64,000 nt of DNA. It comes from Leucobacter sp. L43 (lineage in GTDB: Bacteria > Actinomycetota > Actinomycetes > Actinomycetales > Microbacteriaceae). The DNA lies in assembly GCF_016597785.1 (NCBI RefSeq), contig NZ_JAENJG010000003.1, positions 496,001 to 560,000 on the forward strand, written 5' to 3'. Of this stretch, positions 19,001 to 26,335 are shown piece by piece (the stretch's first letter is position 1; the number at the start of each line of letters is the position of its first letter). A program made the translations under genes and the position numbers. The notes beneath the pieces were generated by a model. The model ran no database searches, had not been told where the DNA came from, and saw only the letters and a list, made by a program, of their open reading frames with translations.

Positions 19001-22000
19001 CGTCAACGAACCCGGTGCGGTCGATCAGGATGGGCAGCCTGTCGCGTTCGATCCCGAGTTCGGCTTCACGGCCTCGTGCATCTTCCTGGGCGAGGAAGCG
19101 CTCGGCGAAGCAGATCGCTCGTTCACGCTTCACGACGGAGACACCCGGGTAGTCGATGGGGTGCCGGTCGGTGCGGAGTGCGCGGTCGAGGAGGTCGATC
19201 GCGCGGGCTCCACCAGCACCGGCATCATCGTTTCGGAGAACGGTGAGGAAGTGCAGAGCGTCGACGGGGTGATCGCAGAATTCACCGTGCTTCCCGATCC
19301 CGATCCCGGGGAAGCTCACGCCACTGTCGTATCCGTGACCAACAGCTACACGGTCGGCTCCATCGAAATCACGAAGAATGTGACCGGCGCAGGTGCCGCG
19401 GACTGGGCGAGTGCCGCGTTCGAAGTGCGGGTCGCCTGCACGTGGGATCAGGCTGCCGCTGCAGATCATGTCGTCTTCGACACGACACGCGTCGTCGAGG
19501 CCGATGAGACCTGGCGAGTCGACGACCTGCCGACGGGGGCGGAATGCGTGATCACCGAGCCGGCGTCGGGTGGAGCGACCGAAGTCACCGTCTCACCGAG
19601 CCCTGTGGTCATCGGAATCGCTGACACAGACGCGAGCCCGGTGACGGTGTCGGTCACCAATGAGTACCGTGTCGGCGGCTTCGAAGTATCGAAGACGATC
19701 TCCGGGTCTGGCGATGAATTCAGCACGGGCGTCGAGTTCACATTCGGATACGCGTGCAGCCTTGATGGAGTGGCGCTCGACCCGGCCAGCGGGGGAGCGG
19801 GGACGCTGTCGATCACCGGTGACGGCACAGCGGGACCATTGATCGCCGGCCCGGTAACCGGGCTGCCGGTCAACAGTGAATGCGTGGTGACCGAGACCGA
19901 TTCTGGCGGTGCTGATGCGCTGCCGGACCCGGTGACGGTCGTGATTCCGGACGTGGAGGATGGCGCGGCACAGGTGGTCACCGCTGAACTCGAGAATCGC
20001 TTCACTGCGGGGACGCTCTCGGTCTCAAAGGCGGTCGACGGCGAAGTTGCCCGTGATCCCGAACTCGCCGACCTCATCGCTGGCGCAACGTACACGATCG
20101 AGGTGACGTGCGCGCTGACGGAGACCGGGACGCCGCTCTTCGAGGGCGAGGTCCAGGTGACCGGCGGCGAGACGGAGGACATTCTGGACCCTGCGACCGG
20201 GGAAGCGCTGCTGCTTCCGATCGGCGCGCACTGCTGGGGAGAAGAGACTGATTCGGCCGGGGCGACGTCGTCGAACGTCGACTTCGATTCCTTCGACAAT
20301 GCCGCGATCGTTGAGGCTTCAGACGAGGACCAACCGCAGCCGATTGAGATCACCGCGACAAATACGTTCGAACTGGGTGAACTGGTCGTTGCGAAAGCAG
20401 TTTCGGGTGATGCTGGCTCGTACGCGGACGACAAGACCTTCGCCATTTTCGTGACCTGCGCGCTGAATCGCGGCGACGGGAACAGCCCAATCGTGATCCT
20501 TGACGACGAGCGGATCGAACTCCAGGGCGGCGAAGAAATCGAACTCAGCGGCATTCCGATCGGCTCCAGTTGCTTCGCGGAGGAGCCGGATGGTCAGGGC
20601 GCATCGGCGATCGAGATCAGTGCGACCGCCGAAGATCCCGTGATCGTGGCTGAGGGAGAGGCCGACATCACTGTCACGGTGACGAATGTCTTTCTCGACG
20701 CCGGGTTCGCCGTGACGAAGGAGGTCGCTACTGACGCTGTGGACCAGAGCGGCGCTGCGATCACGACGAATCTAGCGTTCGTTTTCACCGCTGTCTGCAC
20801 GTTCGAAGGCGAGACGGTGCTCGAGGAGCGATTCCTCCTCCGCGACGGCGGAATCCGCGAGTTCGCCGGGCTGCCTGCTGGCGCGGATTGCACCGTTGTG
20901 GAGACCGCGGCTCGAGGTGCGGAAACCTCGATCGAACTGGCCCAGAACGACGAGATTGCGGATCTGGGCGAGACGAACGCCGTCGAGTTCGAGCTGCAGC
21001 CGGACATCGACGACCAGATAGAGACCGTGGTCACGGTGAGCAACTTCTACCCGGTCGGCTCGGTCGAGATTGTGAAGTCGGTCACCGGAAGCGGTGCTGA
21101 TGTTTGGGGCGGTGCCTTCGGCGATTTCGAAGTCAGACTCGTATGCACGCTTCCCGACGCCGTTCCGAATACCGTCTACGACGATACGCACGTGCTCACC
21201 CGAGACGGGCCGGGCAGTGTCTGGCTCGTCGAGAACCTGCCGACGGGTGCAGACTGCGCGGTGACTGAGACCGTCGACGGGGGAGCGACCGAGGCGACGG
21301 TGACACCTGAGATCGTACGGGTCGGTGATGCGAGAACTGATGCTCCCGTGCGAGTGGACGTCGTGAACGATTTCCGCACGGGAGCGCTCGACGTGCTGAA
21401 GCAGGTCACGGGCCCCGGTGCGGCAGGGTTCGGAACCGGGCCGTTCGTATTCGATACGGTCTGCACGGTCGAAGGGCAGACGGTGATCGAGCAAGAGCTG
21501 ATCATTGAGACCGACGGGGGATCGGGGCCGTTCCGCAGCCAGACGATCACGGGGATCCCCGTCGGCGCCGAGTGTGTGGTCACGGAGACTGAGACTGGCG
21601 GGGCCGATGAAGTGCCACCGCCCGTGACGGTGACCATTTCCGACCAGGAGGATGGCGTCGAAACCATCGTCACCGCCGGGTTCCTGAATACGTTCTCACT
21701 CGCCAGGCTTGAGGTTACGAAAGAGCTCAGAGGAGAAGGTGCCGAGACTGCATGGGCGACCGGCGCTCGATTCACCGTTCGGGTGACGTGCGAGGTCGAG
21801 GTCGGTGACGAACGCGTGGCACTGTACGACGCCGAAATCGGAATCCGGGGCGGTGAGACCGTAGATGTCGTCGATGCCGCCGGATCGCCAGTGCTGCTGC
21901 CGATCGGCACGCGCTGCTATGGCGAGGAGACCGACTCAGCGGGTGCCACGGATGCGGTGGTCGACTTCGACTCGTTCGACAACGCAGTCGTCGTGGGCCC

Positions 22001-22490
22001 TGCAGGCACGCCTCAGCAGCTCACCATCACTGCGACGAACACGTATGAGCTCGGTTCCCTCGAGTTGATCAAGACGGTGAGCGGTGCGCAAGAGCACGCG
22101 CGCGGGAAGATCTTCACGGTCGAGGTCACCTGCGTGCTCGATCGCGGTGACGAGAATGATGCGCATCTCGCCCGTGACGCGGAGCAGGTGCGCATCTCAG
22201 CGGGTGAAACCCGCCGCATCGACGGGCTGCCCGTTGGAGCGAAATGCTGGGCAGAGGAGACCGACGCAGGCGGTGCGGCCGCAGTCGAGGTGAGTGCGAC
22301 CGCGGTGAATCCAGTTGTGGTGAGCGCTCGCGACGCCACACGGATCACCGTCGATAATCGCTTCGAACCGACGCTCCCGAGCACGGGCGCCAGTGACCGG
22401 TCCACGCTCACCGGAATCGCTGCGGTTCTCCTGCTCGGTGGAGGGACAATGGTGGCAGTCGCGCTGATGCGACGTCGTCAACGTCGCTGA
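13035..22490 (+). CDS. Giant LPXTG-anchored surface protein with DUF11-like and DUF5979 (CnaB-like) repeats
   Basis: 3151 residues. Signal peptide 1-30 (cleavage after A-A-F-A), then about 1800 residues of DUF11-like repeats, many separated by V-T-K-S/T openings, then about eleven 100-residue DUF5979 units from about residue 1850, and an LPSTG sorting signal (22374-22388) with a hydrophobic helix and basic tail. Each DUF5979 unit has a Lys in its first strand, a Glu in the C-x-V-x-E block and an Asn near its end (VTN-Y/F type), the trio that forms Lys-Asn isopeptide bonds in CnaB folds. The last ten units are two copies of a five-unit block (18972-20693 and 20694-22367). ATG 13035 follows AAAGGGGAG. 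Likely a sortase-attached stalk; no sortase gene lies in the window. Confidence 0.9.
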   Translation: MSIVRRTLAGAAALAVALGFATGAAPAAFAAEDDAVFLLTKAVNPSTSPYEPGEQLSYTIELTCNSNLVDTCVNAQLDDALPAPLVFDPSVPEPVVVSGGGSNTVSVADDSFTVDFTSPGEAGTGQPAGQRATVTVFALVPTDISADYNDADIVNTANATADNALPETASASIALDVPEVIDSTVTKSVDDHQDGTPIPALPGQPVDYSIGGGNASNRSVDAIVVQDPADGVGSPFGEYLDFTGITSITPPAGADQVEIEWLDDDGIWHVGYPTGPIPTDPSGIPDVDPLSQVTGLRFTFTSSTGDQLPPSGEQPALIGVSAATNDAVLEIPVEEAVKVPNTASSNIELRDTSSVPKTADGNTVISNTGPVVEVSKEFADPDLLAGEQTTASITAVNGFRPVTSMMIEEPSPGAADLADQGLEFAGFTDGIEWPADATGAEITYVYADGATETLSTSAPDTLPDPSAQDVTEVVGFTVEFTGPIIQNARAVVPFTVTAQPLEDGEEAVSTNATTATVTDETGKQGSEEASANVTRQPGRISTVITKNIARDELWAVPGSTTDVSFDAKVNDEGANASTIGADELIVSDPAAPQPGDAVAPFWNAFDLSRVVVGVPANADLQANYWDGDAWEPLPGAQLDGEGTLVLSIPGGTQPVTREQIQGIQFVFTPKEGEQLPPGFHVVPSISVETRDQLRDGSGSVADAADTANPLNVANTAESEVVNPDDVTPEDNTATASDDIDLLPIDGGDGPDLFEKHWIIDPGEALFAFSGDRRTARTSWSTEGLPFDTVAITDDPAAAPEFDDAAIADSAFDAWDLTEIAAIDETTDPVMRYDRVSKVELFAFDSASGSGAWTDVTGAACPTEEACDGAFAGYALTSAERESTRAVRLTYAEGSDRGSGAGPAPDTGVAPSYDHDRALDLIFELRDFARSDGRPVTGSLHAETYNSGQPGVVDNTAEISGAGPVPVDERDSDPITILDTAANTSVTKTFDQDSLPIPPVGTAPQNYPLATATMTARNETEASVQSLTITDPAPDSPTDAYEFLNLFGIETISIPAAATESTVVLTREGGVPDAPISITEALALAPTALANVVGVEVVHTDPEGVSIQTTESSSVVLTYQLRESQRTSGEPVTTEDFATNVAGSAVSRPGGDPAIDTASSSSTDTLAFADATYGVDAQKSIQTPSTSADAADRVENEPRENYTVTLTGQPTGNVRTTMLTISDEKPTFWNAFDFASFLPVALPENVHQLRVSVLTGVEWGIEPGSGDLVYICNGSADLADCWQTGDWQGSESTGSVNPALPAGVTASEVRGLRFDVRADDDASNWERPSNPIVTVSFTADQRETLRVGPTGETETVPVPSTRPGQPAAPGELEPGTTSDVVDVHGDGAWEGQDGVLWAADDDASDTTRLLHLQNSISVAKVPGNGQGGAASQQFPPASRIPYTMTMTNTGDWPMTGLELDDQVATDAEGSLLVPVPGIEPTFGFTLESAEGEERDASGFSGDLDLETGQIVISVPDGFVFAPGEVLTLTAALQFRDGVTPGTPVGNTITASSDRTFDACESTSFGVANTLQNDVDDCSANTAVNPLAAAPISLQKSVQGSDAGVPDAPLGDANRDDLGVLNTADSDSADACATPNAGDGFYRNTCVPITRPGGTETWRVTFTNLGNVPARAIAGIDVLPAIGDTGVTVGTNRGSQWEPVFVGNVQPGGTATEAVPVLYYLASAPALACNAADIEYSTLGTSIPVDDPCYSDVTSRAWIPFTNDTPLDELAQAKAIKTVFEWPEGGGLAPGATGSITFDTLTPLQLPEAPESELPIAWNAIAAGSRADFDDQANYQGPVEPVRSGVAIPGGEFELVKQIETDPDPWPAALPDAYDFSVQCTSGGEDVALVDAEGAAAASVSVPADGAPVPYGAGTNVPMYAECTVEEQTAQGATVSYDPAGSEAISGAVTARRDLSGVPNVHHGAPDGAALERITATNVYELGGFSITKALVNEPGAVDQDGQPVAFDPEFGFTASCIFLGEEALGEADRSFTLHDGDTRVVDGVPVGAECAVEEVDRAGSTSTGIIVSENGEEVQSVDGVIAEFTVLPDPDPGEAHATVVSVTNSYTVGSIEITKNVTGAGAADWASAAFEVRVACTWDQAAAADHVVFDTTRVVEADETWRVDDLPTGAECVITEPASGGATEVTVSPSPVVIGIADTDASPVTVSVTNEYRVGGFEVSKTISGSGDEFSTGVEFTFGYACSLDGVALDPASGGAGTLSITGDGTAGPLIAGPVTGLPVNSECVVTETDSGGADALPDPVTVVIPDVEDGAAQVVTAELENRFTAGTLSVSKAVDGEVARDPELADLIAGATYTIEVTCALTETGTPLFEGEVQVTGGETEDILDPATGEALLLPIGAHCWGEETDSAGATSSNVDFDSFDNAAIVEASDEDQPQPIEITATNTFELGELVVAKAVSGDAGSYADDKTFAIFVTCALNRGDGNSPIVILDDERIELQGGEEIELSGIPIGSSCFAEEPDGQGASAIEISATAEDPVIVAEGEADITVTVTNVFLDAGFAVTKEVATDAVDQSGAAITTNLAFVFTAVCTFEGETVLEERFLLRDGGIREFAGLPAGADCTVVETAARGAETSIELAQNDEIADLGETNAVEFELQPDIDDQIETVVTVSNFYPVGSVEIVKSVTGSGADVWGGAFGDFEVRLVCTLPDAVPNTVYDDTHVLTRDGPGSVWLVENLPTGADCAVTETVDGGATEATVTPEIVRVGDARTDAPVRVDVVNDFRTGALDVLKQVTGPGAAGFGTGPFVFDTVCTVEGQTVIEQELIIETDGGSGPFRSQTITGIPVGAECVVTETETGGADEVPPPVTVTISDQEDGVETIVTAGFLNTFSLARLEVTKELRGEGAETAWATGARFTVRVTCEVEVGDERVALYDAEIGIRGGETVDVVDAAGSPVLLPIGTRCYGEETDSAGATDAVVDFDSFDNAVVVGPAGTPQQLTITATNTYELGSLELIKTVSGAQEHARGKIFTVEVTCVLDRGDENDAHLARDAEQVRISAGETRRIDGLPVGAKCWAEETDAGGAAAVEVSATAVNPVVVSARDATRITVDNRFEPTLPSTGASDRSTLTGIAAVLLLGGGTMVAVALMRRRQRR
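18972..22367 (+). repeat. Duplicated five-domain block in the surface-protein gene
   Basis: Block 1 (18972-20693) and block 2 (20694-22367) each hold five DUF5979 units in the same order. The matching units share landmarks: GSxEIxKxVTG in unit 2, TETxxGGADxxPxPVTV in unit 3, EETDSAGAT followed by VDFDSFDNA in unit 4, and an ExDxxGA(A/S)A(V/I)E(V/I)SATA segment in unit 5. The copies have diverged well beyond recent duplication. Confidence 0.8.
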
Positions 22491-22497
22491 ATTCGTC

Positions 22498-22523
22498 GGC
22501 TCGCTGCAGACATGCAGCGAGCC
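22498..22523. terminator. Hairpin between the surface-protein gene and DUF202
   Basis: GGCTCGCTGCA (22498-22508) and TGCAGCGAGCC (22513-22523) pair perfectly over a four-base loop in the 50-base gap between two convergent genes. It would end transcription from either side. Confidence 0.7.
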
Positions 22524-22540
22524 GCGTCTCGCGCCGAGCG

Positions 22541-22885
22541 TCACATGAGCAGCATGCGAGCGGCGAACAGTGTCGCGCAGAGGCCGCCGACTACGGCGGC
22601 GAGTGCGAGGAGCAGGAGGGGGAGGCTCGAGTGCTGGGCGAAACGGGTACCGTTGGGCAGCCCTCCGCCCGAACGAATGAAACGCGCGTGGGCGGTGGAA
22701 TAGGAGACGATTGATAGCGCGGTCCCCACAAGACCGAGCAGCGACGCCGGCACAACACCGAAGTCCGGGGCGACCTGATGCATGGTCACAGTAATGCCCA
22801 CGATCAGCGCCAACGTCGAGCGCAACCAAGACATCATCGTCCGCTCCATCTGGCGGCCCTCGTCCGTAGCAGTCGGCCGGCTCAC
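22541..22885 (-). CDS. DUF202 family small membrane protein, copy 2
   Basis: 114 residues with three helices: LRSTLALIVGITVTMHQV, the central hydrophobic segment and a C-terminal LLLLALAAVVGGL. The W-L-R-S/T-x-L-A-L opening is characteristic of DUF202 (YidH-like) proteins. The GTG start at 22885 overlaps the stop of the other DUF202 gene (GTGA), so the two are probably translated together and may form a hetero-oligomer. Function of the family is unknown. Confidence 0.85.
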   Translation of the reverse strand: MSRPTATDEGRQMERTMMSWLRSTLALIVGITVTMHQVAPDFGVVPASLLGLVGTALSIVSYSTAHARFIRSGGGLPNGTRFAQHSSLPLLLLALAAVVGGLCATLFAARMLLM

Positions 22886-23238
22886 GAAATAGCCAACCCC
22901 GTGCCGACGAGGATTCCCACGAGCACGAGCCCCAACACGATGGCGATCGCCGGGGAGGGCGCGCCGAAAGGCCTGGATTCACGCATGGCGCGCTCATTTC
23001 GCATCCACGAGAACCATCCGTAGATTGGCGCGGCAATGCCGAGACCGAGGAGAATCGCAACACTGGCGATCAGCAAGCCGCGTGGAATTCCCAGTGGGAG
23101 CGCGGCGAGAGCAACGCCTCCAGCCATCAGTGCGAGCGCGGTGCGGATCCACGAGAGGAAGGTCCGCTCATTGGCCAGACTGAAGCGGGGGTCTGGATCA
23201 GACCCCCGCTCATACACGTTTCGTGGAAAACGACTCAT
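22882..23238 (-). CDS. YidH/DUF202 family small membrane protein, copy 1
   Basis: 118 residues: polar N-terminus, then FSLANERTFLSWIRTALALMAGGVAL, the hallmark DUF202 segment, and two more helices. Last-but-one gene of the leftward unit that starts with the SHOCT gene at 24236 and runs through DUF1269. The partner gene at 22541 overlaps its stop. Confidence 0.9.
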   Translation of the reverse strand: MSRFPRNVYERGSDPDPRFSLANERTFLSWIRTALALMAGGVALAALPLGIPRGLLIASVAILLGLGIAAPIYGWFSWMRNERAMRESRPFGAPSPAIAIVLGLVLVGILVGTGLAIS

Positions 23239-23304
23239 GGTGTGATGCTCCGATGCCTTCCGGTGGAGGTCTTGCGTCAGAGCATCGCTCCGCTCGGCGT
23301 CGCG

Positions 23305-23799
23305 TCAGGGCGCTCCGGTGAGATCGTGGGCAAGTTCTTTCTCTTGGGTTTCGGAGAGCGAGGTTTGCACCACCGAGCCGCGGAACGGGGCGAGCGCTTC
23401 GCCGAACTTGTCCTCGGTGAGCTTGAGCGCGTAGACGACGATCGTCGGTCGCTGTTCCGATACAGCGGTATTGACTCGTTCCCGGAACTCTCGGGTGATT
23501 CCGGCCTTTTCCAGCCCTCCGAAAAGCGCGCCCAGCGCGCCTCCAATCGCGAGGCCCACGACCGGTACGAAGCAGAGCACGCCGAGCAGCGTTCCGAAGA
23601 GTGCACCGTTCGCGGTTCGTGTGCCCACCATGGTGCTTGAGTCGGGAGTGCGCACTCGTGTTTTGCCGGCATCGTCGACGGTGACGAGCGCGAGACCCGC
23701 GAGTTCGACGACCAGGTCGCTATTCAGGCGTTGTACTTCTTCAAATGCACCTTCCGCATCTTCGAGCGTGTCGAATGAGATGACAATGAGATCGGCCAC
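23305..23799 (-). CDS. DUF1269 family protein
   Basis: 164 residues. It begins ADLIVISFDTLEDAEGAFEEVQ, the conserved DUF1269 opening, and carries a glycine-zipper-like hydrophobic centre (GALFGTLLGVLCFVPVVGLAIGGALGALFG) that could insert into or across a membrane, followed by FRERVNTAVSEQRPTIVVYAL. The start is GTG 23799 with GAAGGGAAAG upstream. 47 bases downstream of the SHOCT gene and in the same operon. DUF1269 proteins are reported from stress- or light-responsive clusters, but no biochemical role is established to my knowledge. Confidence 0.88.
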   Translation of the reverse strand: MADLIVISFDTLEDAEGAFEEVQRLNSDLVVELAGLALVTVDDAGKTRVRTPDSSTMVGTRTANGALFGTLLGVLCFVPVVGLAIGGALGALFGGLEKAGITREFRERVNTAVSEQRPTIVVYALKLTEDKFGEALAPFRGSVVQTSLSETQEKELAHDLTGAP

Positions 23800-23846
23800 A
23801 GTTTCTTTCCCTTCGTAGTGGGTAGGCGGCAGCGCGCTCGTGTGCT

Positions 23847-24236
23847 CTAGAGCAGCGCCTTCGCCTTGATCGCGTCGTATTCCTGTTGAGTGATGGTTCC
23901 TGCGTCGAGCAGCGCTTTCGCCTTGGCAATCTCGTCAGCGGCGCTTCCTCCTCCCGCGACATTTCTGATGTATTGATCGGTCGCCGCCTGCGCCTCCTGG
24001 AGTTGCTTCTGGTTGCGCTCAGCCATGTGGCGGCCTCGGGCGATGAGGTAGACGAGAACGGTGAGAAACGGCAGGAAGATCATGAAGATCAACCAGAGTG
24101 CCTTCCACCATCCGTTGAGCTCTCGGTCGCGGAACAGGTCTCCGATCACGGTGAACAATGCGATCAGGTACGCGAGCAATGCAAAGCTCCAGAAGAAGAT
24201 CCAGATGATGTCCCAGAGACTGCCCCAGAAACTCAT
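23847..24236 (-). CDS. SHOCT-domain membrane protein (PLDc_N-like N-terminus), copy 3
   Basis: 129 residues, the same length as copy 1 at 5306. Two helices (about 6-30 and 40-66) in a PLDc_N-like arrangement, a Gln/Glu-rich linker and a SHOCT motif (IAKAKALLDAGTITQQEYDAIKAKAL). The ATG at 24236 follows AAAGGCGGA; an upstream reading adds 17 residues without support. First gene of the operon SHOCT, DUF1269, DUF202, DUF202, with operator site C 79 bases ahead of it. Confidence 0.88.
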   Translation of the reverse strand: MSFWGSLWDIIWIFFWSFALLAYLIALFTVIGDLFRDRELNGWWKALWLIFMIFLPFLTVLVYLIARGRHMAERNQKQLQEAQAATDQYIRNVAGGGSAADEIAKAKALLDAGTITQQEYDAIKAKALL

Positions 24237-24315
24237 GGTGATCCGCCTTTCGTCGGTGGAACCGGTGTGGTTCGTGCTCATTCTCATCCTGAGAATTCGT
24301 CTCGTGTGAGCGATG

Positions 24316-24332
24316 ACACCCGAAACGGGTGA
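24316..24332. promoter_or_regulatory. Island operator, site C
   Basis: ACACCC-GAAAC-GGGTGA: one mismatch to TCACCC-N5-GGGTGA, with a perfect CACCC/GGGTG core. It lies 79 bases before the start of the leftward SHOCT-DUF1269-DUF202 unit. Confidence 0.62.
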
Positions 24333-24383
24333 TGCGCGAAGCGGCGTACGCGCCTACTCGATGGCCAAGTCGATTGAGCGCGC

Positions 24384-25448
24384 TCAGCGCTCGTCGCCCG
24401 TCACCCAGCGCGCGAACTTCGACTCCTCACCGGTGTCGAGAAGGAGTGTTCGGGCGAGCAACGTCATCGGGACAGCGAGCACTGCGCCGATCGGACCGAG
24501 GACCAGGACCCAGAAGACGACCGAAAGGAAGGTGATCGTGAGGTTGAGCTGAACTGCGCGACTCACGAACCTCGGCTGCACGAATGTCTGCAGCACGACG
24601 TTGATCACGCAGTAGATCGCGACCACGAGGAGACCCGTCTGCCAATCGATCAGCACGCACGCCAGGATCGCCGGGGGCGCGAGACCGATGAGGAATCCGA
24701 CGCTCGGGATGTAATTCGTGATGAAGGCCAACACAGCCCAGGCGAACGGCGCTGGCACTCCGATCGCCCAGAGCAGGAGCCCGTCGAGCACCGCGACGAC
24801 CGCACCGAACACTGTGTTCACGAGCATGAAGCGGCGAACTGAGCGGGCGTACGCTCGCAACGACTGGAGCAGAGTCGCTTGGCGACGGCCGAATTCGGCT
24901 GCGATGCGATCGATGCGCGGAGCATCCAGCGCGAGAAATACCACGTACATCAGCACGAACGCGATGGCGAGTACGACGTCAGCGAGGACAAGTGTCAAAC
25001 GAGAGGCGAGGAGCACCGCGGTTTGCGGGCTGAGCCAGTCGGCGAGGAGGTCATCGATGCCGTGGGTCAACCCGAGAAACTCGAGGAATGCGCCGACGTC
25101 TTGCTGGGCCAGCGTAATCTCAGACGCGTGCGCCTCGAGGACCCTGGTGAACATGGCGACGATCGCGACGCTCAGCACGGTCAACGCAATCAGCACTGAC
25201 CAGGCAGTGGCGATGACGGCCGCGGCGGCGAGCCAATGTGGCATTGAACGTTCGATGAGACGACGGCGCATCGGCTCGAGGGTAATGACGAGGACGAGCG
25301 CAAGCAGCAGTGGCGTCACGACGCCGCGCGCGAGATGGATTCCCGCCAACGCTACGACGGCGGCAGCGCAGGCAATGAGGATACGAACGGGCGAACGAGA
25401 TGCCGCCTCCGCGCCTGTCGTTTCCCGATTGCGATTCGCATTCATCAT
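24384..25448 (-). CDS. AI-2E family transporter (TqsA/PerM-like)
   Basis: 354 residues with the usual AI-2E topology: two N-terminal helix pairs, a large amphipathic middle, and a C-terminal set containing FITNYIPSVGFLIGLAPPAILA and the DNVLQ-like VINVVLQTFVQPRFVSRAVQLN segment. Members export small molecules or act as Na+/H+ antiporters; the name does not prove AI-2 export. The double ATG at 25448 follows GGAGG. Second gene of a two-gene leftward unit with GAP, 40 bases apart. Confidence 0.9.
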   Translation of the reverse strand: MMNANRNRETTGAEAASRSPVRILIACAAAVVALAGIHLARGVVTPLLLALVLVITLEPMRRRLIERSMPHWLAAAAVIATAWSVLIALTVLSVAIVAMFTRVLEAHASEITLAQQDVGAFLEFLGLTHGIDDLLADWLSPQTAVLLASRLTLVLADVVLAIAFVLMYVVFLALDAPRIDRIAAEFGRRQATLLQSLRAYARSVRRFMLVNTVFGAVVAVLDGLLLWAIGVPAPFAWAVLAFITNYIPSVGFLIGLAPPAILACVLIDWQTGLLVVAIYCVINVVLQTFVQPRFVSRAVQLNLTITFLSVVFWVLVLGPIGAVLAVPMTLLARTLLLDTGEESKFARWVTGDER

Positions 25449-25488
25449 GATGTGCGGCCTCCGTGGCACCGATCCCGAATGAGCGGGT

Positions 25489-26169
25489 CTAGAGGTTCGC
25501 GATCCCCTTCCCGATGAGGGTGACGCCGTTGATGAGCAGCAACACGGCCATGATCGTGGCGTTGTTCTGCGTGAGCCACGTGCGCGCGGTTGCAAGCTGC
25601 GGAGTGGCGCGGTTCGCCGCCGTCAGGTGCACGAGCACGGGGATGAGCACGGTCGAGCCCGCAATGAGCGTGTATGCAACAATCGCCAGCGCTTGATCGC
25701 CAACCGTTAGGTTTTCGGCGCCGATCGAGGTGCCAGCACCGATTCCCAGCAGCAGGTTCTTCGGATTCGCGGCAGCGAGAAGAAATCCGAGCGCGAAGCT
25801 CCGGCGAGCAGGTATCGAGTCAATCGCGTCGAGCCACTTCGGCATGTGCGGATCCTTCGGGTCCGGGGCATGACGACGCCAAGACCGCGTGGCAAGGTAC
25901 AGGAGTAAAACCCCGAGCACGAACTTGATGACTCCGACGATCGGGTGGACCTCGCCGAGCGTTGATCGAGGCAGAAACGCGCCGATCACGGTGAAGATGG
26001 CGGCGATCGCTATGACACCGATCAGCCATCCGGCGAGAAAGAGGCCGGCTGCCGTCGTTCGTGATGCGAACAGCATGAGAATGACCGCAATGATGGGAAC
26101 AGGACTGATAGCGACGCCCACCGCCAGTGGCAGCAGCTCGCCTATCACCGAACTCACGAGTTCCGCCAT
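25489..26169 (-). CDS. GAP family membrane protein (Sap-like, lipid-export related)
   Basis: 226 residues with six helices. ELLPLAVGVAISPVPIIAVILML at the N-terminus and ANPKNLLLGIGAG in the middle are the two repeat signatures of the GAP (LysE-like) family. Mycobacterial relatives (Sap, Gap) take part in exporting sulfolipid or glycopeptidolipid precursors, notable next to a sulfatase, but the substrate here is unknown. ATG 26169 follows GAGGG by five bases. Operators D and D2 lie 76 and 108 bases upstream. Confidence 0.88.
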   Translation of the reverse strand: MAELVSSVIGELLPLAVGVAISPVPIIAVILMLFASRTTAAGLFLAGWLIGVIAIAAIFTVIGAFLPRSTLGEVHPIVGVIKFVLGVLLLYLATRSWRRHAPDPKDPHMPKWLDAIDSIPARRSFALGFLLAAANPKNLLLGIGAGTSIGAENLTVGDQALAIVAYTLIAGSTVLIPVLVHLTAANRATPQLATARTWLTQNNATIMAVLLLINGVTLIGKGIANL

Positions 26170-26245
26170 GGTGCCCTCGATCCAGACCATCCGACTTTGC
26201 GGTCGGCTCGCGCGCCCCGGTCCCAACGAGCACGTGCATGCATCA

Positions 26246-26262
26246 TCACCCGATGCGAGTGA
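26246..26262. promoter_or_regulatory. Island operator, site D2
   Basis: TCACCC-GATGC-GAGTGA: one mismatch to the consensus. It lies 76 bases from the GAP start (leftward) and 73 bases from the start at 26336 (rightward), almost equidistant between the divergent units. Confidence 0.58.
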
Positions 26263-26277
26263 CCGCGTCCGCGGCGA

Positions 26278-26294
26278 TCACCCCTGACGGGCGA
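26278..26294. promoter_or_regulatory. Island operator, site D
   Basis: TCACCC-CTGAC-GGGCGA: one mismatch. It is exactly 32 bases from site D2, about three helical turns, so two dimers could bind the same face of the DNA. Confidence 0.58.
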
Positions 26295-26335
26295 CAATGC
26301 GCGTACTGAAAGTGCTGACGGAAGGGAGTATCAGG

